A DNA stretch of 19,534 nt. Origin: Litorimonas sp964414555. GTDB lineage: Bacteria > Pseudomonadota > Alphaproteobacteria > Caulobacterales > Maricaulaceae. Every line of letters begins with the position of its first letter. Position 1 is the stretch's first letter. The stretch is taken from positions 1 through 19,534 of the forward strand of contig CAYPWW010000048.1 of assembly GCA_964414555.1 (NCBI GenBank). The letters run 5' to 3'. Positions 14,351-19,534 of this stretch are shown piece by piece. Under the pieces are notes generated by a model, which saw nothing but the letters and a program-made list of their open reading frames with translations, had not been told where the DNA came from and ran no database searches. A program made the position numbers and the translations under genes.

Positions 14351-17300
14351 CTAATCTAACGTCAAAAGCTCTGTATTTCCGCCGGACGCCATGGTGTTGA
14401 TCGTCAGCGTTTTCTCATTCGCGAAACGATACATATAGCGCGGACCCCCCGCCTTAAACCCTGTGCCTGAAAGGCCCATGCCGCCAAAGGGCTGAGATCC
14501 GACAACGGCGCCCGTCATATTGCGATTAACATAGGTATTGCCGACGGGCGCGCGATCGAAAATCTGCTGCCAGCGGCGGTCCATGCGCGTGTGAACACCC
14601 AGCGTCAGACCATACCCCGTGGCAAAGGCCGCCGCCAATGTCGCCTCCAAATCCTTTGCGCGATAGCGCACGACATGCAGGATCGGGCCGAAGTTTTCTT
14701 CCTTCAAGACAGAAATATCTTCGATTTCAATCAGATGCGGAATAACGAAATTATCCAAAGCGGCAGAGCGCCCTTCGGGCATGGCGTGGGTCTTGGCCCC
14801 CTTGCGCGACATCTCAACAATATGCGCGTTCAATTTGGTCGCCGCCGCCGCATCGATAATCGGACCAATGTCACTGGTCAGGTCTATTGGATCACCAAGC
14901 GCATAGCTGTCCATCGCCCCGCGGATCATCGCTAGCGCAGCATCCGCAATATCGTCTTGCAGATAGAGCACGCGCAAAGCCGAGCAGCGCTGGCCTGCTG
15001 ACTTAAACGCCGAGGTCACGACATCATCTGCGACCTGTTCTAGCAATGCCGTCGAGTCGACAAACATGACATTTTGCCCGCCCGTCTCTGCAATCAGCGG
15101 CACAATCGGACCGGGCTTTTCAGCCAGTGTCAGATTGATGCGCTTGGCCGTTGCGGTGCTGCCCGTAAAGGCCACGCCGGCAATATGAGGGTGCTCAACG
15201 AGGGCCGCGCCGACATTACCGCCGCCCAGGAGGGTCATCAATACATCCGTCGGAACACCAGCGGCATAGAGATGACGGGTCGCCTCTATCGCGATGACGG
15301 GCGTTTGCTCTGCGGGTTTGGCGATCACGGCATTGCCTGCTGCCAGTGCCGCCGCGACTTGCCCCAAGAAAATCGCGAGTGGGAAATTCCACGGCGAGAT
15401 GCAGACAAAAACGCCGCGCCCGACAAGATAGAGTTCGTTCCGTTCTCCCGACGGTCCGGGCAGCATTTGCGGATGCTCCCATTCCGTTTCGGCTTGCGCT
15501 GCGTAATAGCGCAGGAAATCCACAGCCTCGCGAACCTCGGCCAGTGCGTCATCTTGGGTCTTTCCGGCTTCGCGCGTCAGGATCGCCATCAGGCGGAGTG
15601 TGTCCCCTTCCAACCGGTCCGCTGCATCGCGCAGGATAGCCCCGCGCACGGCCCCGCCTTTACCGTTCCAAGCGCCTTGCGCTTTCGCCGCCGCAGACAC
15701 GACATCAGAAATGACCTCCGTTCGGGCGGGTGTTGCTGCACCAAGCTGATCGCTCAATCTCGCAGGGTTGGTGATGATGTCAGCTGCAGATGCATCAACC
15801 GCCAAGCCATTAGCCAGCGAGCTGACCGCATAGGTTTGCGCGTAAATCTCTGCCTGCGCTTGTTGCAGTTTTGCCAGCGTATCCGGTTGCGTCAGGTCGA
15901 GACCTTTCGCGTTTTTCCGTGCGCCGAAAATCTCTTCCGGCAAACGAATGTGGGGGTGCGGCAGAGTCTCTAGCGCGCGCGTCGCGCGGACGGGATCACG
16001 GACAACCTCTCGCGCAGAAACATCTGCATCCATGAAACGGTTGACGAAAGAAGAGTTCGCACCGTTTTCCAACAAACGCCGGACGAGGTATGCAAGGAGG
16101 TCTTTGTGCCCCCCTACAGGCGCATAAACCCGCGCGGGGGGAAAGTTTGGATAGTGGCTTTCGGCGACAGCATAAATCCCCTCGCCCATGCCGTGCAGCC
16201 GTTGAAACTCAAACGCTTCGGGTTTGTCTGCGCCCATAGCCATACAGGCGGCGATCGTATGCGCGTTATGTGTCGCGAATTGCGAGAACATCACATCGGA
16301 CGCGTCCAGCATGTCCTGCGCACACACAAGATACGATAGGTCGGTCGAGCTTTTGCGCGTGAATACGGTGAAGCCCGGCAGGCCCAATTCCTGCGCATGT
16401 TTGATCTCTGCATCCCAATAAGCGCCCTTCACGAGGCGAACCATAAAGCGCGCACCCAATGCGCGTCCCAGATTCGCGACACGCGCAATGACGCCCCGCG
16501 CACGCTTGCCATAGGCTTGGATTGCGAGGCCAAAGCCGTGCCAGTTTTTGACATCTATCTGCCGCGCGACCGCTTCAAAAATATCGAGCGAGAGGTCGAG
16601 GCGGTCTGCCTCCTCTGCATCCATAGTCAGTTTGATATTCGCCGCTTGAGCCGCTTGCGCAAGCTGTGTCAGCCGCGCGACGAGTGTTTCCATCGCGGCT
16701 TCCCGATGGGCAAATTCATAGCGCGGGTAGATCGCCGAGAGCTTCACGGAGATGCCAGAACGGGTCAGGACGCTGTCACCGCCGCCCATCTTGGCGACTG
16801 CTGCGATAGCCTTTTGGTAGCTGGTAAAATGGCGCTCTGCGTCGGCAAAGGTACGCGCGCCCTCACCCAACATATCAAAAGAGTAGAGCTGATCTTTGGG
16901 GAAAGCTTTGCGGCCGCGCGAAATAGCGGATTTGATCGTTTCGCCAAGCACAAACTCTCCGCCGAGGATTTTCATGGCGCGCGCGACAGCCACACGAATG
17001 ACAGGCTCGCCCAGCCGGTTCGTCAGCCGCCCCAGAGCAGAGGCGCCGTCGTCGGACCACTGCGGGTCCAATGTCGTCACCCGCCCCGTCAGCATTAAGC
17101 CCCAAGTCGAGGCGTTCACCAACCAACCCGAGTCGGACCCCAAATGCCCGCTCCAATCGCCAGAGGAGAGCTTATCCGCGATCAGGTCGTCTCGCGTCTG
17201 CGCATCCGGCACGCGCAACAGCGCTTCGGCCAAACACATCAGGGCAATGCCCTCATTATTAGACAGGCCATATTCCTGTAAGAAAGCATCGAGGAGCGTT

Positions 17301-17506
17301 TTGAGTTTCGGGTCCGCGCGAAAGGCTTCGACCAAAGCGACGGCATCGCTCTCAATCGCGTGCAACGTCGTATCCGTCAGGCGAAGGCTGTCCAGCAGAG
17401 ACGCGACGACCTCGGCCTCTGGTGCATATTTTCCAAGAAGTTGGGAGGCGGGCGGAAACGAACCGTCAAGATTTTCCGAAATTGGAACTTGTGGCCTGAC
17501 AACCAT
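14351..17506 (-). CDS. putA: Bifunctional proline dehydrogenase / L-glutamate gamma-semialdehyde dehydrogenase PutA
   Basis: Oxidises proline to glutamate in two steps: an FAD-dependent proline dehydrogenase passes electrons to the quinone pool, then an NAD-dependent aldehyde dehydrogenase acts. It has 1051 residues. The PRODH barrel (about 200-490) shows SVKLSAIYPRYEF (253-265), LTMDAEEADRLDL (293-305), the LVKGAYWDAEIK segment (358-369) and RVYAPVGGHKDLLAYLVRRLLENG (459-482). The aldehyde dehydrogenase part (about 580-1040) shows ISPWNFP (703-709), FTGS (780-783), AETGGQN with Glu807 and GQRCSALR with catalytic Cys841. There is no N-terminal ribbon-helix-helix domain, so it is a type A enzyme and not its own repressor. 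A good AAGGAG ribosome site lies 6 nt before the ATG at 17506. It follows galU after 66 nt on the same strand and could be cotranscribed. Confidence 0.96.
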   Translation of the reverse strand: MVVRPQVPISENLDGSFPPASQLLGKYAPEAEVVASLLDSLRLTDTTLHAIESDAVALVEAFRADPKLKTLLDAFLQEYGLSNNEGIALMCLAEALLRVPDAQTRDDLIADKLSSGDWSGHLGSDSGWLVNASTWGLMLTGRVTTLDPQWSDDGASALGRLTNRLGEPVIRVAVARAMKILGGEFVLGETIKSAISRGRKAFPKDQLYSFDMLGEGARTFADAERHFTSYQKAIAAVAKMGGGDSVLTRSGISVKLSAIYPRYEFAHREAAMETLVARLTQLAQAAQAANIKLTMDAEEADRLDLSLDIFEAVARQIDVKNWHGFGLAIQAYGKRARGVIARVANLGRALGARFMVRLVKGAYWDAEIKHAQELGLPGFTVFTRKSSTDLSYLVCAQDMLDASDVMFSQFATHNAHTIAACMAMGADKPEAFEFQRLHGMGEGIYAVAESHYPNFPPARVYAPVGGHKDLLAYLVRRLLENGANSSFVNRFMDADVSAREVVRDPVRATRALETLPHPHIRLPEEIFGARKNAKGLDLTQPDTLAKLQQAQAEIYAQTYAVSSLANGLAVDASAADIITNPARLSDQLGAATPARTEVISDVVSAAAKAQGAWNGKGGAVRGAILRDAADRLEGDTLRLMAILTREAGKTQDDALAEVREAVDFLRYYAAQAETEWEHPQMLPGPSGERNELYLVGRGVFVCISPWNFPLAIFLGQVAAALAAGNAVIAKPAEQTPVIAIEATRHLYAAGVPTDVLMTLLGGGNVGAALVEHPHIAGVAFTGSTATAKRINLTLAEKPGPIVPLIAETGGQNVMFVDSTALLEQVADDVVTSAFKSAGQRCSALRVLYLQDDIADAALAMIRGAMDSYALGDPIDLTSDIGPIIDAAAATKLNAHIVEMSRKGAKTHAMPEGRSAALDNFVIPHLIEIEDISVLKEENFGPILHVVRYRAKDLEATLAAAFATGYGLTLGVHTRMDRRWQQIFDRAPVGNTYVNRNMTGAVVGSQPFGGMGLSGTGFKAGGPRYMYRFANEKTLTINTMASGGNTELLTLD

Positions 17507-17572
17507 GGTTGTCTCCTTTTTTCCGCGTTTTGACCCCTATGTCTGTTTTCGCCTAACCGATCCTGCGCGCAA

Positions 17573-18451
17573 TTATTTTGCCATTTCGCGGATAAGTGCG
17601 ATCGCATCTTCGCCGATCTCTGGATGGGTCTTTGCAAAGGCCAGCGTCGCTTCAAGATAGCCGAGTTTTGACCCGCAATCATAGTCTTGTCCGTCATAGC
17701 GGAAAGCATGAAAGTCCTGCGTTTCCATCAATCGCGCCATCGCGTCGGTCAGCTGAATCTCTCCCCCAACTCCGGCGGCTTGGTCTTTCAGCAGCCCCAT
17801 CAGCTCGGGTTGCAGGATATAGCGCCCCGTAATCTTTAGGTTTGACGGTGCATCGGCAGGGGCAGGTTTTTCCACCATCCCGTCCATCGCAATGGTCTGC
17901 GCGGTCGCATCTGCGCCTGCTTTGGGTCGGATAACGCCGTAGCTGGAGACTTGCGACTCAGGCACGGCATCCACGGCGATGACATTCCCGCCGGTGCTTT
18001 CATAAGCCTTCATCATCTGCGCTAAACAGCCCGGCTCGGACTGAATGATGACATCCGGTAACAGCACGGCAAAAGGCTCGTCCCCTACGATATCGCGCGC
18101 GCACCAGACAGCATGGCCCAGACCTTTTGCAGCCTGCTGGCGAACAAAACTGACCGTGCCTTCCAGCGGCTGGGTCGATTTCATACCGTCATAAATCACC
18201 GTCTTGCCCTTGGCTTGCAGCGCGTGCTCCAGCTCAAACGCGCTATCGAAATAATCCTCGATGGCACCTTTTCCACGTCCCGTAACAAAGACGATATGCT
18301 CGATCCCGGCGCCGATGGCTTCGTCATAGACATATTGCAAAACCGGACGGTCCACGACGGGTAGCAATTCCTTGGGTATCGTCTTGGTCGCGGGCAGAAC
18401 GCGCGTGCCAAAACCGGCAACAGGAAAAACGGCAATACGAACAGGTTTCAT
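17573..18451 (-). CDS. galU: UTP--glucose-1-phosphate uridylyltransferase
   Basis: Cytoplasmic enzyme that makes UDP-glucose from glucose 1-phosphate and UTP for cell-envelope polysaccharides and glycolipids. It has 292 residues (302 in E. coli). The nucleotide-binding start AVFPVAGFGTRVLPATKTIPKELLPVVDRPVLQYV is diagnostic, with the GxGTR loop and the conserved Lys of IPKE. HIVFVTGRGKGAIEDYFD and LGHAVWCA also match the GalU family. A GGAG ribosome site lies 8 nt before the ATG at 18451. It is 67 nt after the HMG-CoA lyase-like gene on the same strand, with no metabolic link evident. Confidence 0.95.
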   Translation of the reverse strand: MKPVRIAVFPVAGFGTRVLPATKTIPKELLPVVDRPVLQYVYDEAIGAGIEHIVFVTGRGKGAIEDYFDSAFELEHALQAKGKTVIYDGMKSTQPLEGTVSFVRQQAAKGLGHAVWCARDIVGDEPFAVLLPDVIIQSEPGCLAQMMKAYESTGGNVIAVDAVPESQVSSYGVIRPKAGADATAQTIAMDGMVEKPAPADAPSNLKITGRYILQPELMGLLKDQAAGVGGEIQLTDAMARLMETQDFHAFRYDGQDYDCGSKLGYLEATLAFAKTHPEIGEDAIALIREMAK

Positions 18452-18518
18452 GGGGCAATCTCCAAAATCAACACAGGCTTTAAGGGCAATGGGTTAAGAT
18501 CAAGGGAATTGTCTGGCC

Positions 18519-19415
18519 TTAGGACTGAGGAAAATCACCCGCCGCGGCCAGTGCGGATGGCACGGGTTTCTCCAAGAGGGTTTCCAACCACTTTGCTGTT
18601 TCGATCAGTTTCGCGACGTCCAAACCATGCGCGACGCCAGAACGGCCCAACATATAAGCGACGTCTTCTGTCGCGACATTTCCTGTCGCATTGGGTGCAA
18701 AGGGGCAGCCGCCGATCCCGCCAATGGATGCGTCGATAACCCGCGCGCCCGCTTGCACCGCGGCCCAGACATTCGCGATGGCTGTGTTGCGCGTATCGTG
18801 AAAATGCACACGGATCGGGGTCTCACCCGCGAGAGCCACACATTTTGTAACCAAAGAGGTGACTTGCGCGGGGACGGCGACGCCAATCGTGTCGGCCAGG
18901 GCGATCTCTTTCGGGTTCGCGTCTAAAAGGTCTTTCACAATGTCCAAAACGCGCGCTTCTGCAACTTCTCCGTCAAAGGGACAGCCAAATGCGGTCGAGA
19001 CTGTAACCTGAGCCGCGCGGCCCTCTTGCTCTGCTAAACGAATAATCTCTTTCGCGGTGAGGACGGTTTGCGCGCTGTCCGCGTTTTGGTTCTTCAGGCC
19101 AAATCCATCGGACGCGACACAGACCGCGCCCAATTCATCAATCCCGCAGTCCAAAGCCCGATGCGCGCCGCGCTTGTTCAAGGTCAGTCCGATCCGCGTG
19201 ACGCCGTCGATCTCGCCGAGGGCTGCTACGACGTCTTCGGCATCTGCCATTTGCGGGACCAATTTGGGATGCACGAAGCTGGCGATTTCGATCCGTTTGG
19301 ATCCGGCCCCTATTGCACGGCGAATGAAGGCGACCTTGTCAGCCGTCGACACAAGGGTCGGCTCATTCTGCAACCCGTCGCGCGGGCCAACTTCGACCAT
19401 ATCGATGGATTTCAT
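18519..19415 (-). CDS. HMG-CoA lyase-family protein
   Basis: Member of the DRE-TIM aldolase family; classical members split 3-hydroxy-3-methylglutaryl-CoA into acetyl-CoA and acetoacetate at the end of leucine breakdown. It has 298 residues. Catalytic features are present: EVGPRDGLQNE with Arg12 and Asp13, HFHDTRNTA with metal ligands His204 and His206, and the mobile-loop cysteine Cys237 in GGIGGCPFAPNATGNVATED. The loop differs from the classical GCPYAKGASGN form, and ASFVHPKLVPQM replaces the usual ASFVSPKWVPQM, so a related acyl-CoA substrate is possible. Two ATGs (19421 and 19415) follow the GGGAG ribosome site by 3 and 9 nt; 19415 is preferred for spacing. The gene begins 26 nt after a tRNA-Ser on the same strand. 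No other leucine-degradation gene is in the window. Confidence 0.87.
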   Translation of the reverse strand: MKSIDMVEVGPRDGLQNEPTLVSTADKVAFIRRAIGAGSKRIEIASFVHPKLVPQMADAEDVVAALGEIDGVTRIGLTLNKRGAHRALDCGIDELGAVCVASDGFGLKNQNADSAQTVLTAKEIIRLAEQEGRAAQVTVSTAFGCPFDGEVAEARVLDIVKDLLDANPKEIALADTIGVAVPAQVTSLVTKCVALAGETPIRVHFHDTRNTAIANVWAAVQAGARVIDASIGGIGGCPFAPNATGNVATEDVAYMLGRSGVAHGLDVAKLIETAKWLETLLEKPVPSALAAAGDFPQS

Positions 19416-19441
19416 CCGCATAGGCTCCCGAAAAAGGGAAG

Positions 19442-19532
19442 TGGCGGAGACGAAGGGATTCGAACCCTCGAAGAGCTTTTGGCCCTTACTCCCTTAGCAG
19501 GGGAGCGCCTTCGACCACTCGGCCACGTCTCC
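19442..19532 (-). tRNA. tRNA-Ser, anticodon GCU
   Basis: A complete tRNA gene with an encoded CCA end. The acceptor stem GGAGACG (19532-19526) pairs with CGTCTCC (19452-19446), followed by discriminator G and CCA at 19444-19442. The D-arm is GCCGAGTGGTCGAAGGC. The anticodon stem CTCCC/GGGAG holds the loop CTGCTAA, with anticodon GCT at 19498-19496, which reads AGC and AGU serine codons. The long variable arm expected of serine tRNAs and the T-arm GGGTTCGAATCCC are present. The 5' end is 2 nt from the window edge, so its promoter is outside. Confidence 0.97.
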
Positions 19533-19534
19533 GT

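Noticed and set aside
15074..15973. A 299-residue open frame on the plus strand, opposite putA, and similar long frames at 16397-17098 and 16896-17660
   Set aside because: They lie wholly or mainly antisense to a well-conserved PutA, contain low-complexity Arg/Cys/His-rich translations, and have no recognisable domain. They are typical shadows in GC-rich DNA.
1..19534. CRISPR arrays, transposases, integrase with attachment site at the tRNA-Ser, toxin-antitoxin or defence genes
   Set aside because: None was seen. All long frames are accounted for by housekeeping or catabolic genes, and no repeat array or integrase is present next to the tRNA within the window.

Overview
The window is a dense, moderately GC-rich, bacterial chromosomal segment with short intergenic gaps and no sign of mobile DNA. 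The protein types suggest an alphaproteobacterium, probably of the Caulobacterales/Maricaulales kind. The clues are the PstC and PstA proteins with long N-terminal extensions, the OprP-like porin, the LacI-controlled xylose genes and the PutA without a DNA-binding domain. The lineage is an inference from protein flavour only.

Region 1 (1-7156) is a xylose/xylan-oligosaccharide utilisation locus. A sugar-porter MFS transporter (cut by the window edge) and a LacI-family repressor lie on the minus strand. Divergent from them is an apparent operon of a GH3 glycosidase lipoprotein (likely beta-xylosidase), xylulokinase (xylB) and xylose isomerase (xylA). Two 14-bp operator-like palindromes with identical TGACA/TGTCA arms, one before the transporter and one between the repressor and GH3, tie the two transcription units together. 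Inferred flow: GH3 releases xylose in the periplasm, the MFS protein imports it, XylA makes xylulose and XylB phosphorylates it into the pentose phosphate pathway.

Region 2 (7157-13680) is a phosphate-starvation operon. A clear two-repeat Pho box (7192-7213) precedes an OprP/OprO-type outer-membrane porin, then pstS, pstC, pstA, pstB and phoU. This gives a route for phosphate from the outer membrane to the cytoplasm, plus the signalling protein PhoU. A strong hairpin between pstS and pstC probably sets different mRNA levels for the abundant binding protein and the membrane parts.

Region 3 (13687-19532) is a run of minus-strand genes: a tRNA-Ser(GCU), an HMG-CoA-lyase-like enzyme starting about 26 nt after the tRNA, galU, putA and a small PepSY-associated-type membrane protein that meets phoU tail to tail.

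No CRISPR, transposon, phage or toxin gene was seen, and no intergenic stretch exceeds about 155 nt. I found no wholly undescribed system. The points most worth a look are the paired operators, the porin-led Pho operon with its RNA hairpins, the unusual active-site loop of the HMG-CoA lyase homologue and its closeness to a tRNA, and the orphan membrane protein.
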